Notes: a model not told the origin generated them from the letters alone. Shown: positions 45,101 through 55,277, numbered from the stretch's first letter. The stretch: 64,000 nt of DNA from Streptomyces sp. NBC_01478 (GCF_036227225.1 NZ_CP109444.1:8351501-8415500); one strand, 5' to 3'. Numbers and translations: made by a program.

Positions 45101-45381
45101 CGGCGGAGATCCGCGAGGTCTTCAAGTCGTCCAAGCTGGGCAACATCGCCGGTGTCCTGGTCCGCTCCGGAGAGGTCAAGCGCAACACCAAGGCGCGCCT
45201 CGTCCGCGACGGCAAGGTCATCGCGGAGAGCCTCACCATCTCCGGTCTGCGTCGCTTCAAGGACGACGTCACCGAGATCCGCGAAGGGTTCGAGGGCGGT
45301 ATCAACCTCGGCAACTTCAACGACATCAAGGTCGACGACGTCATCGCGACGTACGAGATGCGCGAGAAGCCTCGCGGCTGA
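42181..45381 (+). CDS. infB: Translation initiation factor IF-2
   Basis: GTPase that places initiator tRNA on the 30S subunit, 1066 aa. IF2N domain at residues 1-50 ([20 protein letters not shown]). A disordered stretch of about 370 residues made of Ala/Pro/Gly/Arg follows, with [14 protein letters not shown] repeats around residues 350-430. A second IF2N-like region lies around 450-540, and the G domain starts with [18 protein letters not shown] (near 566), then DTPGHEAF and NKID. Domains II-IV complete the protein. GTG start with AAAGGAG upstream. Confidence 0.97.
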   Translation: MAKVRVYELAKEFGVESKVVMAKLQELGEFVRSASSTIEAPVVRKLTDALQQGSGGGKPAPARKAAPARPGAPSPAQGARPGPAAPRPPAPKPVVAESAAAAPAAPSAPAAPASTGGPRPGPRPAPRPAPASPAPTTPEFTAPPAAPAAPAAPASTGGSGSAPRPGAPRPASQAPRPGGARPAGGPGQGGQGRGDRPERSDRGDRPGAPRPAGQGARPGARPAGPRPGNNPFTSGGSTGMARPGAPRPGAPRPGGQDRPGGAPGGAPRPQGAGQGGPRPQGAAGGTRPGAPGGARPSPGGMPRPQGGAPRPGGGPGGNRPNPGMMPQRPAAGSPRPGGGPGGRGPGAGGGRPGGPGGGGGGRPGGGGGGGFAGRPGGGGGGFAGRPAGPGGGGGGFAGRPGAPAGGGGGRPGFGGRPGGPGGRGGTQGAFGRPGGPARRGRKSKRQRRQEYEAMQAPSVGGVMLPRGNGQSVRLSRGASLTDFAEKINANPASLVGVMMNLGEMVTATQSVSDETLKLLADEMNFVLEIVSPEEEDRELLESFDIEFGEDEGGEEFLVARPPVVTVMGHVDHGKTRLLDTIRKTNVVAGEAGGITQHIGAYQVATEVNGEERRITFIDTPGHEAFTAMRARGAKSTDIAILVVAANDGVMPQTIEALNHAKAADVPIVVAVNKIDVEGADPTKVRGQLTEFGLVAEEYGGDTMFVDISAKQGLNIEALLEAVVLTADASLDLRANPEQDAQGIAIESHLDRGRGAVSTVLVQRGTLRIGDTMVVGDAYGRVRAMLDDNGNNVEEATPSTPVLVLGLTNVPGAGDNFLVVDEDRTARQIAEKRAARERNANFARRGVRFSLENLDEALKAGLVQELNLIIKGDASGSVEALESSLLQLDVGDEVDIRVLHRGVGAVTESDIDLATGSDAIVIGFNVRAAGRAAQMAEREGVDVRYYSVIYQAIEEIEAALKGMLKPEYEEVELGTAEIREVFKSSKLGNIAGVLVRSGEVKRNTKARLVRDGKVIAESLTISGLRRFKDDVTEIREGFEGGINLGNFNDIKVDDVIATYEMREKPRG

Positions 45382-45518
45382 TCGACACAGCACGCGATCG
45401 GGGCCGGTCGGCGGGGACACAATTCCGTCGATCGGCCCCGGCCGTTGCGTGTACGGTTCCTGTATCGGCGTCCGAGACCGGCGCCCATACCCCGAACCGG
45501 CGGGACATCCGGACACAC

Positions 45519-45812
45519 ATGTATGTGGGGACTCTGTCCTTCGACCTGCTCCTCGGCGACGTCCACTCGCTGAAGGAGAAACGCTCTCTCGTCCGTCCGA
45601 TCGTGGCCGAACTCCAGCGCAAGTACGCGGTGAGCGCGGCCGAGACGGGCAGTCAGGACCTGCACCGCAGAGCCGAGATCGGGCTCGCGGTGGTCTCCGG
45701 GGACACGGGACACCTCACCGACGTACTGGACCGCTGCGAGCGACTCGTCGCCGCGCGGCCCGAGGTGGAACTGCTCTCCGTTCGACGCAGGCTCCACAGC
45801 GACGAAGACTGA
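45519..45812 (+). CDS. DUF503 (YlxP-like) protein
   Basis: 97-aa conserved protein found between infB and rbfA in many Gram-positive bacteria. Family pattern MYVGTLSFDLLLGDVHSLKE-KR at the start and HRRAEIGLAVVSGD in the middle. Function not established; ribosome-linked by context. An imperfect inverted repeat (GGGGCCG 45400-45406 with CGGCCCC 45433-45439) lies in the 137-nt gap after infB. Confidence 0.85.
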   Translation: MYVGTLSFDLLLGDVHSLKEKRSLVRPIVAELQRKYAVSAAETGSQDLHRRAEIGLAVVSGDTGHLTDVLDRCERLVAARPEVELLSVRRRLHSDED

Positions 45813-45850
45813 CGCAAGCAGCACGAAGTAGTTACTAAGGAGACGGACCA

Positions 45851-46303
45851 GTGGCCGACAACGCGCGCGCCAAGAGGCTGGCGGACCTCATCCGAGAGGT
45901 GGTGGCCAAGAAGCTGCAGCGCGGGATCAAGGACCCGCGGCTCGGCACCCACATCACCATCACGGACACCCGCGTCACGGGTGACCTGCGGGAGGCGACC
46001 GTCTTCTACACGGTCTACGGCGACGACGAGCAGCGCGCCGAGGCGGCCGCCGGTCTGGAGAGCGCCAAGGGCATCCTCCGCTCCGCGGTGGGCACGGCGG
46101 CCGGCGTGAAGTTCACGCCGACCCTCACCTTCGTCGCGGACGCCCTCCCGGACACCGCCAAGACCATCGAGGACCTCCTCGACAAGGCCCGGCAGTCCGA
46201 CGAGAAGGTGCGCGAGGTCTCGGCGGGCGCCGCCTACGCGGGCGACGCGGACCCGTACAAGAAGCCCGGCGAGGACGACGACGAGGACGACGCCTCCGAA
46301 TGA
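45851..46303 (+). CDS. rbfA: Ribosome-binding factor A
   Basis: 30S maturation factor with a KH-like fold, 150 aa. Starts ADNARAKRLADLIREVVAKK, then GIKDPRLGTHITITDTRVTG, typical of RbfA. A C-terminal acidic extension (GEDDDEDDASE) is usual in actinobacteria. GTG 45851; its stop overlaps the truB ATG (ATGA). Confidence 0.95.
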   Translation: MADNARAKRLADLIREVVAKKLQRGIKDPRLGTHITITDTRVTGDLREATVFYTVYGDDEQRAEAAAGLESAKGILRSAVGTAAGVKFTPTLTFVADALPDTAKTIEDLLDKARQSDEKVREVSAGAAYAGDADPYKKPGEDDDEDDASE

Positions 46304-47205
46304 CCGAGAAACCCCGGACGCCCGACGGCCTTGTCATCGTCGACAAACCGTCGGGCTTCACTTCGCACGACGTGGTCGCCAAGATGCGCGGCATCGCCCG
46401 TACCCGCCGCGTCGGGCACGCAGGCACCCTCGACCCCATGGCGACGGGCGTGCTCGTCCTCGGAGTCGAGAAGGCGACAAAGCTCCTGGGCCATCTCGCG
46501 CTCACGGAGAAGGAGTACCTGGGCACGATCCGCCTGGGCCAGACCACCCTGACCGACGACGCCGAGGGCGAGATCACGGGGTCGACAGACGCCTCGAAGG
46601 TCACCCGGGACGCCGTCGACGCCGGGATCGCCAAGCTCAGCGGCCGGATCATGCAGGTCCCGTCCAAGGTCAGCGCCATCAAGATCAACGGCGTGCGCTC
46701 GTACAAACGGGCCCGCGACGGCGAGGACTTCGAGATCCCCGCCCGCCCCGTCACCATCTCCTCCTTCGCGGTCTACGACGTCAGGGACGCCGTCGCCGAG
46801 GACGGCACCCCCGTCCTGGACCTGGTGGTCTCGGTGGTCTGCTCGTCCGGCACCTACATCCGGGCCCTGGCCCGTGACCTGGGCGCGGACCTCGGTGTGG
46901 GCGGTCACCTCACCGCTCTCCGCCGTACCCGCGTGGGCCCGTACAAGCTGGACACGGCGAGGACCCTGGACCAGCTCCAGCAGGAACTGACCGTGATGCC
47001 GATCGCCGAGGCGGCCGAGGCCGCGTTCCCGCGCTGGTCCGTGGACGACCGGCGGGCGAAGCTGCTGCTCAACGGAGTCCGCCTGGACATCCCCGAGGAG
47101 TACACGGGCGCCGGCGCGGTCGGCGTCTTCGACCCCGAGGGCCGCTTCCTGGCGCTCGTGGAGGAACAGAAGGGCAAGGCCAAGAGCCTCGCGGTCTTCG
47201 CCTGA
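46300..47205 (+). CDS. truB: tRNA pseudouridine(55) synthase
   Basis: Makes pseudouridine 55 in the T-loop of tRNAs, 301 aa. VIVDKPSGFTSHDVV and the catalytic motif GHAGTLDPMATGVLVL with the nucleophile Asp (near residue 45) are clear; SSGTYIRALARDLG and the C-terminal PUA-like domain follow. It overlaps rbfA by 4 nt and ends the operon; two adjacent hairpins follow. Confidence 0.96.
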   Translation: MTEKPRTPDGLVIVDKPSGFTSHDVVAKMRGIARTRRVGHAGTLDPMATGVLVLGVEKATKLLGHLALTEKEYLGTIRLGQTTLTDDAEGEITGSTDASKVTRDAVDAGIAKLSGRIMQVPSKVSAIKINGVRSYKRARDGEDFEIPARPVTISSFAVYDVRDAVAEDGTPVLDLVVSVVCSSGTYIRALARDLGADLGVGGHLTALRRTRVGPYKLDTARTLDQLQQELTVMPIAEAAEAAFPRWSVDDRRAKLLLNGVRLDIPEEYTGAGAVGVFDPEGRFLALVEEQKGKAKSLAVFA

Positions 47206-47233
47206 GAGCCACGCAGAGGGTGAGGCCAGGGCC

Positions 47234-47298
47234 CGGGCGGGTCCTCAACTCCCGCCCGTGGAGCGGCGGTCACGGGGTCTACGTTCCCGCCGCTCCAC
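47234..47298 (+). terminator. Tandem hairpins after truB
   Basis: First hairpin: CGGGCGGG-N9-CCCGCCCG (47234-47258). Second: GTGGAGCGGCGG with CCGCCGCTCCAC (47258-47298), 12-bp stem and 17-nt loop. They share one base. Located 28 nt after the truB stop, at the end of the translation operon. Confidence 0.7.
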
Positions 47299-47484
47299 GG
47301 TCCCCCCTCGGTTCCCCCACCCCTAGGGTGTATCCAACCCTCCGCTTCTATTCACCCGTCCGGGCAGGCGCTCGGAGTGAACCGAGGGAGCGGAAGGGGG
47401 CGCGTTCACCACGCGATCTGTCCCGCTGATCACCCCGCGCCTACCGTCGAACACAGGGCACGGGTACGGCGGGGAGGTTCGACC

Positions 47485-50400
47485 ATGGCGGGACGTGGCC
47501 CGCGGACGGGCGGCGGCCGTCGGACGCGGGAAGCTGTGCGGGAAGAGCGGCCGACGCAGGCCGCCGCACCGCCCGTTGATGACGCGGCCGGCGACGCGGC
47601 CGGTGATTCCGCCTTGGTGCGCATCCGTGACCTCGCCGGGCGCCCGCGCGGCACCGGATTCGTCGCCGACCACCACGGCACGGTGATCACCAGCCACGAA
47701 GCGGTCGACGGCCTGCCCCGCCTCCTCCTGCACGCCGCCGGCGACCGCACCTGCCTCGTGACCGCCGACGCGGTGACCCCGCTGCCCGCCCTGGACCTGG
47801 CCCTGGTCCGCACCGAGGGCCTCGGCGTGGACCCGCTCCCCGTCACCGTCCGGGACCGCGTGGAGACCGGCACATACGTACGCGTGGCCGCGGGCCGCTG
47901 GCGCGAGGCCCGCCTCCTGGGCGAGACCTCCGTGACGTACACGGCCACCGACCGCTTCCATCTCCTCGACGACGCCCTGGAGTTGGCGATCGGCACGGCA
48001 GGCCGGGACGCGCTGCGCCTGGGCGGCGGAGCGGCCGGCGGACCGGTCCTCGACACCGAGACCGGCGCGGTGATCGGCGTCCTCGGCACGGCACTGCAAT
48101 CGGGCCAACGGGACACGGGGTTCGCCGTGCCCCTGCGCCAAGTACGGGACGCCGGGGGCCCGTTGGCCGAACTCCTCGCCCGCAACGCGGCGACCGTCCC
48201 CGCGTACGGCGCCGACCTCAATCTGGCCGGAGTGCTGGAACTGACGGCGACCTCGGTGGGCTCGGACGGCCCACCCGGGGCGCTCGCGGGCTTCGTCGGT
48301 CCCGGCCGTGACGCCGATGGGACGTACCTGGTCGAGCCGGTGGAACGCCCGTCGGTGGCAAGGGAGTTCACCCGTTTCGCCTCGGGGCAGGCCACCGTCC
48401 TCGGCCTCGTCGGACCACCCGGCAGCGGCCGTACGACAGAACTCGCGGCGCTCGCCGCCCGGCGCAACGGGGGCGGCGAACCGGCCCCCACCCTGTGGCT
48501 GCGCGGCGCGGACCTGCGGGACGGCGACGGCTCGGTGGCGGACGCGGCCCGCAGGACGCTGGAACGGGCGGCCCGCATCCTGGCCGCGTCCGTCGCCCTC
48601 CCCGGCGGCCTCGGCGACGTGAGCCCCGAGCGACTGGCACGGGTCGCGCGTGACGCCGGGCGGCCCTTGCTGCTGTTGCTGGACGGGCCCGAGGAGATGC
48701 CGCCGGTCCTCGCGCACCGGTTGGGGGAGTGGACCGGGGGGACGGGGAAGTGGTTGCGGGGGAGTGGGGCGCGGTTGGTGGTGGGGTGCAGGGCGGAGTA
48801 CTGGGAGGGGGCGGGGGCGGGGTTTCCACGGGAGGTGCTGTACGGCGGTGAGGTTGGCTCCGGAGCGCCCGAGCCCGACGACCCCGGTCCGTATACGTCA
48901 GCCCGTCCGGCGTGCGTTCGTCTCGGGGACCTGGGCCCGGATGAAGCCCGGAGGGCCCGCGCAGCGTACGCCGTTCCGGAGGGGGTCCTCGCCGACAGTG
49001 ATGCCCAGCATCCGCTCACCCTTCGGCTCCTCTCCGAGGTGCTGGCCGCGCTGCCCGCCACTCCGGGTGCCCGACTCGACCGCGACGACGTGTTCTCGGC
49101 CTACCTCGACCTCATGTGCCTCCGGATCGCGGTCCGCCTCGCCGCCGAGAACGGCCTGCGCGGCACCGCCGTACGGCGCCTCGCGGCCAAGGTGTCCGGG
49201 CAGGTGCACGAGGCGGCGCGGCGCAGTCTGGGGCCGGGGCAGGGGGAGTTGGACCGGGAGTCGTTCGAGGCGGTGTTCCCGTGGGGACCCGCACCGGCGC
49301 GGCTCGGCGGCGGCACCGGGTGGGCGTCGGCCGTCCTCACCGAGGGGCTCCTCGTGCCGGCCGGTACCGGATACCGCTTCGCCCACGAGGAGTTGGCCGA
49401 CTGGATCCAGGGCACGCACCTCGACCTCGACGAGGCACTGCGGGCCCTGGTCCACCGGTCCAGGACACCACACGCGGGACATCCGCTCCCCGTACCGCAT
49501 CACCGCATCGGCCCGGTCGTCCAGGCCCTGCTGCTCCTCGCCCGGCACCACGGAACCCGTCAACTGGCGCTGCGGCTGGAGGAGTTGGCGGACGCCCTGA
49601 CCGTCGACCCGGACTCCTGGTGGGCCGCGCGGCTGCTCGCCGAGGTGCTGCGGCGCGTGCCGGACGCGACGTCGTACCGGGGCGTGTTGCGGCTGCTGGC
49701 CGACCAGTTGGTGGCACGGCGGGAGCAACCGGCGGCCGTACCGAAGGAGTTCGCACCGGAGTTCTGGACCGCGCTGCGCCTGCCGGCGGCCGAGCGGTTC
49801 GCGATGCTGCGCCGGCTGGTCCTCGCGGACGGCGCTCCGCAGGACGGCACCGGACCCCGATTCCTGGACACCGCGGCCGAGTTGCTTGCCGCGGACCCGG
49901 CCGCCGTACAGCCGCTGCTGACCCGCTGGTTCGACGACGAGCGGCCGCTGCCCGCGACCCCGGACGCGACCGTGGCGACGGCCGCGCAGGCGCTGCTGCA
50001 CACGCATCGGCGGCGGGCGCTGGACGATCTCACGGAGGTGCTCGTCGGCTGTGCGCACGGGCGGGCCGACGAACTCCTCGCCGTACTCGCCGAGGAGGAG
50101 CCCTCGGCCGTGTGCCGGGCCGTGGACCGGTGGGCGCACGACGAGCGGCCGGGCCGCCGGGTGGCGGCGGTGGCGTACGGACTGCGGGCCGCCCCGCACG
50201 TACGGACCGAGGCCGACCGCGAACTCCTGCGCTACGCGGCCCAGTTCCTCCTCGCCCGCCCCGCCGACCGCTCCCTGCACGGCGGCGCGCTCGCCCTCCT
50301 CGTCCGCGATCCGCACACCCGCGCCCGCCATCTCCCGCAAGCGCTACGGCACTTCGCGTCCGGCGACCCGCAGTTCCCGCCGAGCGCGCTGGCCGCCGCC

Positions 50401-51048
50401 CTGACCACCGACCCCGAACCGGTCCTGGAGGCCTTCCGCGCCCGCCTGCACGGACCGCACGCGAGCGAGGCGGTCCGCACCCTCGCCGACGTCACCACTC
50501 CCGCCCTCGCGAACCGGGCCGCCGCCCTGGTGCGCGAGACCGCCGTACGGTGGCCGGAGACGGCCGCGTACCTCGGCGTCTACGTCGACCGCTGCCTCGA
50601 CCACGGCCCCACCGCCCGGGCCGTCCTCCTCCCCTTGGTCACCGGCCTGCTGGCCGGTGGCCCGGCCTCGGTGCGCACCGCCCTCGCGGCCGTGCTCGCC
50701 GCCCCCGGCACCGCCGCCTCCCGCCCCCTGCGCCGCGAACTCCTGGAGTTCCTGCTGACGCACGAGCACGACCCCGCCGTACTGGACGCCCTTCTCCATA
50801 CGGCGGGCCGACGTGACGACGACGAGATCCGCGACCTCGTCCACCGCACCGGCCGGCTGCTCGTCCGTACCCCCGCCGGCGCGACCCGTTTCGACCGCGG
50901 GCTCGTCGATCTGGGCCGCCATGTGCCCGGCTTCGCCGCCCTGATGGCCCGCTGGCTGGCGGACACCCCGGAGGACTGGGCCGCGGTGGTCGGACCCAGC
51001 ACCCGGCGCATGATCGAGAACCTGGCGGGGGTGGGGGTTCCCGCATAG
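47485..51048 (+). CDS. Degenerate trypsin-like domain fused to STAND-type NTPase
   Basis: 1187-aa multidomain protein. Residues about 35-230 resemble an HtrA/trypsin fold (GTGFVADHHGTVITSHEAVD, ALDLALVRTEG), but the catalytic sites are altered: the His position reads TSHEAV, with Glu where His is expected, and the G-x-S-G-G-P motif reads GGAAGGPVLD with Ala for Ser. Residues about 300-560 form a P-loop NTPase: Walker A GLVGPPGSGRTTE (Arg in place of Lys) and Walker B RPLLLLLDGPEEMPP. The remaining 600 residues are Leu/Ala-rich helical, like repeats in signalling ATPases. ATG 47485 follows GGGGAGG. It stands alone between truB and ribF. Function unknown; a regulatory or immune-type switch is only a guess. 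Confidence 0.75.
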   Translation: MAGRGPRTGGGRRTREAVREERPTQAAAPPVDDAAGDAAGDSALVRIRDLAGRPRGTGFVADHHGTVITSHEAVDGLPRLLLHAAGDRTCLVTADAVTPLPALDLALVRTEGLGVDPLPVTVRDRVETGTYVRVAAGRWREARLLGETSVTYTATDRFHLLDDALELAIGTAGRDALRLGGGAAGGPVLDTETGAVIGVLGTALQSGQRDTGFAVPLRQVRDAGGPLAELLARNAATVPAYGADLNLAGVLELTATSVGSDGPPGALAGFVGPGRDADGTYLVEPVERPSVAREFTRFASGQATVLGLVGPPGSGRTTELAALAARRNGGGEPAPTLWLRGADLRDGDGSVADAARRTLERAARILAASVALPGGLGDVSPERLARVARDAGRPLLLLLDGPEEMPPVLAHRLGEWTGGTGKWLRGSGARLVVGCRAEYWEGAGAGFPREVLYGGEVGSGAPEPDDPGPYTSARPACVRLGDLGPDEARRARAAYAVPEGVLADSDAQHPLTLRLLSEVLAALPATPGARLDRDDVFSAYLDLMCLRIAVRLAAENGLRGTAVRRLAAKVSGQVHEAARRSLGPGQGELDRESFEAVFPWGPAPARLGGGTGWASAVLTEGLLVPAGTGYRFAHEELADWIQGTHLDLDEALRALVHRSRTPHAGHPLPVPHHRIGPVVQALLLLARHHGTRQLALRLEELADALTVDPDSWWAARLLAEVLRRVPDATSYRGVLRLLADQLVARREQPAAVPKEFAPEFWTALRLPAAERFAMLRRLVLADGAPQDGTGPRFLDTAAELLAADPAAVQPLLTRWFDDERPLPATPDATVATAAQALLHTHRRRALDDLTEVLVGCAHGRADELLAVLAEEEPSAVCRAVDRWAHDERPGRRVAAVAYGLRAAPHVRTEADRELLRYAAQFLLARPADRSLHGGALALLVRDPHTRARHLPQALRHFASGDPQFPPSALAAALTTDPEPVLEAFRARLHGPHASEAVRTLADVTTPALANRAAALVRETAVRWPETAAYLGVYVDRCLDHGPTARAVLLPLVTGLLAGGPASVRTALAAVLAAPGTAASRPLRRELLEFLLTHEHDPAVLDALLHTAGRRDDDEIRDLVHRTGRLLVRTPAGATRFDRGLVDLGRHVPGFAALMARWLADTPEDWAAVVGPSTRRMIENLAGVGVPA

Positions 51049-51187
51049 CGGGCCCGGCACGTGCGCCCGGTCACAGCCTCCATGCCGATGCGGGCCACGG
51101 GCCCCCGGCATGGCACCCTTAGACCTGCGTAAGAGGTCGACGACACAGGTCTACATACGGACACGGGTTCGATGAGGAGCGGTCACA

Positions 51188-52177
51188 GTGCAGCGCTGGC
51201 GTGGCTTGGAGGACATCCCTGAGGACTGGGGGCGCAGCGTCGTCACCATCGGTTCTTACGACGGGGTCCACCGCGGGCACCAGCTCATCATCCGGCATGC
51301 CGTGGAGCGGGCCCGTGAGCTGGGCGTTCCCTCGGTCGTCGTCACCTTCGACCCGCACCCCAGCGAGGTCGTGCGCCCCGGCAGCCACCCGCCGCTGCTC
51401 GCCCCGCACCACCGCCGCGCCGAGTTGATGGCCGAGCTGGGGGTGGACGCGGCGCTGATCCTGCCGTTCACCAAGGAGTTCTCGAAGCTGTCCCCGGCCG
51501 ACTTCGTGGTCAAGGTCCTGGTGGACAAGCTGCACGCGAAGGCGGTCGTCGAAGGCCCCAACTTCCGCTTCGGCCACAAGGCCGCGGGCAATGTGGCCTT
51601 CCTGATCGAGCAGGGCAGGACATACGACTTCGAGGTAGAGGTGGTGGATCTTTACGTGAGCGGTGCGGCGGGCGGTGGCGAGCCCTTCTCCTCCACACTG
51701 ACCAGGCGGCTGGTCGCCGAGGGCGACGTCGAGGGCGCCCGCGAGATTCTCGGCCGCCCCCACCGGGTCGAGGGTGTCGTGGTGCGCGGCGCCCAGCGCG
51801 GTCGCGAAATGGGCTTCCCGACGGCCAACGTCGAGACCCTGCCCCATACGGCGATCCCGGCGGACGGCGTCTACGCCGGTTACCTCCACGTCGAGGGAGA
51901 GGCCATGCCGGCCGCGATCTCCGTCGGCACGAACCCGCAGTTCGACGGCACCGAGCGCACGGTGGAGGCGTACGCCATCGACCGCGTCGGCCTCGACCTC
52001 TACGGCCTGCATGTCGCCGTCGACTTCCTCGCGTTCGTCCGCGGCCAGGCGAAGTTCGACTCGCTGGAGGGCCTGCTGGAGCAGATCGCGCAGGACGTGA
52101 AGCGCTGCCGTGAACTGATCTCGGCGGACGCGGACGCGGACGCAGACACGGACGCGACTGCGGGCGACGCCGGGTAA
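51188..52177 (+). CDS. ribF: Bifunctional riboflavin kinase/FAD synthetase
   Basis: Makes FMN from riboflavin and FAD from FMN, 329 aa. The N-terminal nucleotidyltransferase has VTIGSYDGVHRGHQLII and EGPNFRFGHKAAGN. The C-terminal flavokinase has RGREMGFPTANVE and the nucleophilic Glu region TVEAYAIDRVGLDLYG. The last 20 residues are a DADADADTDATAG acidic tail encoded by a short GACGCG repeat. GTG start with GAGGAG upstream. It supplies FAD, the substrate of the ApbE encoded at 29407. Confidence 0.95.
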   Translation: MQRWRGLEDIPEDWGRSVVTIGSYDGVHRGHQLIIRHAVERARELGVPSVVVTFDPHPSEVVRPGSHPPLLAPHHRRAELMAELGVDAALILPFTKEFSKLSPADFVVKVLVDKLHAKAVVEGPNFRFGHKAAGNVAFLIEQGRTYDFEVEVVDLYVSGAAGGGEPFSSTLTRRLVAEGDVEGAREILGRPHRVEGVVVRGAQRGREMGFPTANVETLPHTAIPADGVYAGYLHVEGEAMPAAISVGTNPQFDGTERTVEAYAIDRVGLDLYGLHVAVDFLAFVRGQAKFDSLEGLLEQIAQDVKRCRELISADADADADTDATAGDAG

Positions 52178-52194
52178 CTTCTCCCGTTTCTACG

Positions 52195-52242
52195 ACGCCG
52201 AAGGGCGGCCGGTGCTTGTGGGCACCGGCCGCCCTTCGGCGT
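52195..52242. terminator. Perfect 21-bp hairpin between convergent ribF and EspI-like gene
   Basis: Arms 52195-52215 and 52222-52242 are perfectly complementary, with a 6-nt TTGTGG loop. It starts 18 nt after the ribF stop and 12 nt past the stop of the opposing gene, so it can serve both directions. Confidence 0.85.
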
Positions 52243-52253
52243 TCGAGGTGGCG

Positions 52254-55200
52254 CTACTGCTGTGGGGGTGCGGACGGCGGAGGCGGGGTGCCGTCCGGCG
52301 GCGGGGCGTAACCGGGGTGCTGCGGGTACGGCTGGGCCTGCTGCCCCGGGTGCTGGGGGTACGGCGGCGCGGGCTGCTGGGCCGGGGGCTGGGCCTGTCC
52401 CTGCTGGGGAGGGTAGGGCTGCTGGCCGTACAACTGCTGGCCCGGCTGGCCTGGCTGCTGCGGCGGGTAGGGGCCGGGCTGGGGCGGACCCTGCCGGCCC
52501 GGAGCGGGCTGGCCCGGGTACGGCTGCTGCTGTGCCGGATAACCCTGCTGCCCGGGATAACCCTGCTGCCCGGGGTAGCCCTGCGGGCCCGGGTATCCCT
52601 GCTGGCCCGGCATCGGCGGGGCCAGCACCGGCGGGGGGTTGCCGTCGCTCGTCCACAGGCCGTGCATCTGCTGGTGGCGCACGAAGTCCTCGGCGACCAG
52701 GGCGGCCAGGTTGAAGTACGACTCCCGGACCTTCGGCCGCATCATGTCGAGGTCGACCTCCGCACCGGCGGCGAGATGCTCGTCGAACGGCACGACCACG
52801 ACACCGCGGCAGCGGGTCTCGAAGTGGCTGACGATGTCCTCCACCTTGATCGTCTTGCCGGTCTCGCGCACACCCGAGATGACGGTGAGCGAGCGCGAGA
52901 CGAGGTCCGCGTACCCGTGCGCCGACAGCCAGTCCAGCGTCGTACTCGCACTGCTCGCACCGTCCACGGACGGCGTCGAGATGATGATGAGCTGGTCGGC
53001 GAGGTCGAGCACACCGCGCATGGCGCTGTAGAGCAGACCGGTACCGGAGTCGGTGAGGATGATCGGGTACTGCTTGCCCAGGACGTCGAGCGCGCGCCGG
53101 TAGTCCTCGTCGTTGAACGTGGTGGAGACGGCCGGGTCGACGTCGTTGGCGATGATCTCCAGGCCGGAGGCCGCCTGGGAGGTGAACCGGCGGATGTCCA
53201 TGTACGAGTTGAGGTACGGGATCGCCTGGACCAGGTCGCGGATGGTCGCGCCGGTCTCGCGGCGCACGCGACGGCCGAGCGTGCCGGCGTCCGGGTTGGC
53301 GTCGATCGCGAGGATCTTGTCCTGACGCTCGGTGGCCAGGGTGGAGCCGAGCGCGGTGGTGGTCGTGGTCTTGCCGACACCGCCCTTGAGACTGATGACC
53401 GCGATCCGGTAGCAGGACAGCACCGGCGTACGGATCAGCTCCAACTTCCGCTGCCGCTCGGCCTCTTCCTTCTTGCCGCCGAGCTTGAAACGGGAGGACG
53501 CGGCACCGGGACGACCGCTCTTCGCCTTCTGCTTCTTGTTGTTGAGCAGCCGGTCGGACGACAGCTCCACGGCGGCGGTGTAACCCAGCGGCGCGGCAGC
53601 GGGGTTGGTCGGCTGCCGCTGGTCGTGCTGCATGGGCTGCGGCCAGGCGGCGCCGGTGCGGGGGTCGACCGGGGGATGGGCCGGCGGCTGAGCTGGAGGC
53701 TGGGCCTGGGACTGGGGGTGCGGCTGCGCCTGCGGCTGGGGCTGGGGAGCCTGCGGAGGCAGGTCGGGGTGGCCCTGGGGGGTGCCGGGCTGGGGGTACG
53801 GCGCGACGCCGGGTTCGCCTTGCGGGGGGACCGGCGGATTGCCCGCGGGGCCTGCTTCAAGACCGGAGACACGGGGGAAGCCGTAGCCGCCCTGCTGGTT
53901 GGGCGGGGCCTGTTGTGCAGGAGGCTGCGGGAAGCCGTAACCGCCTTGCTGGTCCGGTGTGTTGGGGGCGGGCCGGCCCTGTTGTGCGGGCGGGATGGGG
54001 AAGCCGTAGCCGCCTTGCTGGTTCGGGGCGGCGGGGTTGGGCTGGCCCTGTTGTGCGGGGGCCGGGGGGAAGCCGTAACCGCCTTGCTGGTCCGGATAGT
54101 TCGGGGCCGGCTGGCCCTGCTGTGCCGAGGGCGGCGGGAAGCCGTAGCCGTCCTGCGGGGGTGCTGCCGGCGGTGCGTTCCAGGCGGCCGGGGCGGGTTG
54201 TGGTGCCTGCGGCTGGAACGGGGGTTGCTGCTGGGGCGGCAACGGCGGCTGGGCCGGCTGTTGCGGTACGGGGTGCGGGGGCGCCATGGCGTTCAACGGC
54301 GCGGGCTGCGGCTGGACTTGGGGCTGGCCCTGGGGCTGAGGCTGCGCGGGCCACTGGTCGGCCGGGGCCGGGGCGGCGGGCTGGTAGGAGGGCGGCAGCG
54401 GCGGGACCCCGGTCTGCGGGGTCGGCGGGCGACTCCAGGCCGGCGGAAGGTCCGGTACGTCAACGGCGGCACCCGTGGCCGGAGTGGCTCCCTGGGGGGA
54501 GTCGGCGGGGGAGTCGGCCTCCGGCGTGGACGTGGGCGTCGTAGCGGCGGCGTTGTTCGACTCGTCGTCCGGGGCGTCGGACGAATCGGCGGTGGCGGCG
54601 GGGGCGGCTTCAGGGTCTGGCGTCGACGCGGAGGCTTCGGCACCGCTCTCTTCGGCGGGGGGCTCCGCGCTGTTCTCCTCCTGAGCGCTCACCTCGGCGC
54701 CGTCAGTGCCGTCGGTGTCACCGTCGGCCGGAACCGCTTCACCGGCCGCCTCGCCCTCCAACTGCTGCTCCCCGGTGCCCGATTCCGCGCCTTCGGCACC
54801 TGCGCCGAGGCCCTCGGCCGGTGTCGGCTCCGGAGCGGCCGGGGTTTCCGCCGGGACCGGTGCCGCGTCCGGCACCGCACCCTGCTCGGTGATCTCCCGC
54901 TTCAGCGCGGCGGCGGAGATCCGCATGGTCGCGCCGCTCACGAGGTCGCCGCTCTCCGCGTCCTCGTCGTCCTCCTCGTCGGGGAGCGCGGGAGCCCAGT
55001 TGGACTGGAAACCGGCGCTCTCAGGCGGTGCCGGCACCGCGAACGGAAGGCCGATCGGGGGCGGTGTGGGCGTACCGGCCGCCGGGGTCGAGGTCGGCGG
55101 GGTCTGTGCGGACGCGCCGGTCGCACCGGTCGGGCCCGAGGAGTTCTGCGTGTACCAGGCCGGCGGCGCGTAGTCGATCGTGAACTCGCCCGTCATCTCG

Positions 55201-55277
55201 ATGGCGGACTCGTCGTCGGGCTGGTCATCGCCGGGCGTGGCCCAGCCCCCGCGGATCCCGTCCCGATCGCTGCTCAC
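52254..55277 (-). CDS. EspI-like MinD/ParA ATPase of the type VII secretion locus
   Basis: 1007-aa protein. Residues 1-330 are acidic and Pro/Ala-rich. Residues about 370-480 hold five [12 protein letters not shown] repeats spaced 18-25 aa. A MinD/ParA ATPase domain follows (about 615-870) with the deviant Walker [13 protein letters not shown] (near 624), [13 protein letters not shown] and [10 protein letters not shown]. The C-terminal tail contains GYPGQQ repeats. The architecture (long Pro-rich part plus ATPase) matches mycobacterial EspI. The GTG at 55277 has AGGAGG 4 nt upstream. Probably a regulator or energiser of ESX secretion, cytoplasmic. It faces away from the other ESX genes only in distance: a 347-bp gap separates it from the next one. 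Confidence 0.82.
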   Translation of the reverse strand: MSSDRDGIRGGWATPGDDQPDDESAIEMTGEFTIDYAPPAWYTQNSSGPTGATGASAQTPPTSTPAAGTPTPPPIGLPFAVPAPPESAGFQSNWAPALPDEEDDEDAESGDLVSGATMRISAAALKREITEQGAVPDAAPVPAETPAAPEPTPAEGLGAGAEGAESGTGEQQLEGEAAGEAVPADGDTDGTDGAEVSAQEENSAEPPAEESGAEASASTPDPEAAPAATADSSDAPDDESNNAAATTPTSTPEADSPADSPQGATPATGAAVDVPDLPPAWSRPPTPQTGVPPLPPSYQPAAPAPADQWPAQPQPQGQPQVQPQPAPLNAMAPPHPVPQQPAQPPLPPQQQPPFQPQAPQPAPAAWNAPPAAPPQDGYGFPPPSAQQGQPAPNYPDQQGGYGFPPAPAQQGQPNPAAPNQQGGYGFPIPPAQQGRPAPNTPDQQGGYGFPQPPAQQAPPNQQGGYGFPRVSGLEAGPAGNPPVPPQGEPGVAPYPQPGTPQGHPDLPPQAPQPQPQAQPHPQSQAQPPAQPPAHPPVDPRTGAAWPQPMQHDQRQPTNPAAAPLGYTAAVELSSDRLLNNKKQKAKSGRPGAASSRFKLGGKKEEAERQRKLELIRTPVLSCYRIAVISLKGGVGKTTTTTALGSTLATERQDKILAIDANPDAGTLGRRVRRETGATIRDLVQAIPYLNSYMDIRRFTSQAASGLEIIANDVDPAVSTTFNDEDYRRALDVLGKQYPIILTDSGTGLLYSAMRGVLDLADQLIIISTPSVDGASSASTTLDWLSAHGYADLVSRSLTVISGVRETGKTIKVEDIVSHFETRCRGVVVVPFDEHLAAGAEVDLDMMRPKVRESYFNLAALVAEDFVRHQQMHGLWTSDGNPPPVLAPPMPGQQGYPGPQGYPGQQGYPGQQGYPAQQQPYPGQPAPGRQGPPQPGPYPPQQPGQPGQQLYGQQPYPPQQGQAQPPAQQPAPPYPQHPGQQAQPYPQHPGYAPPPDGTPPPPSAPPQQ

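Noticed and set aside
41875..45516. 1213-codon minus-strand frame opposite infB with long Thr/Gly/Ala runs
   Set aside because: It mirrors the Gly/Pro/Arg codons of infB; no start signal, no homologous pattern, and infB is unambiguous.
47485..51048. Active HtrA-type serine protease
   Set aside because: The Ser position is Ala (GGAAGGP) and the His position is Glu, so catalytic activity is not supported.
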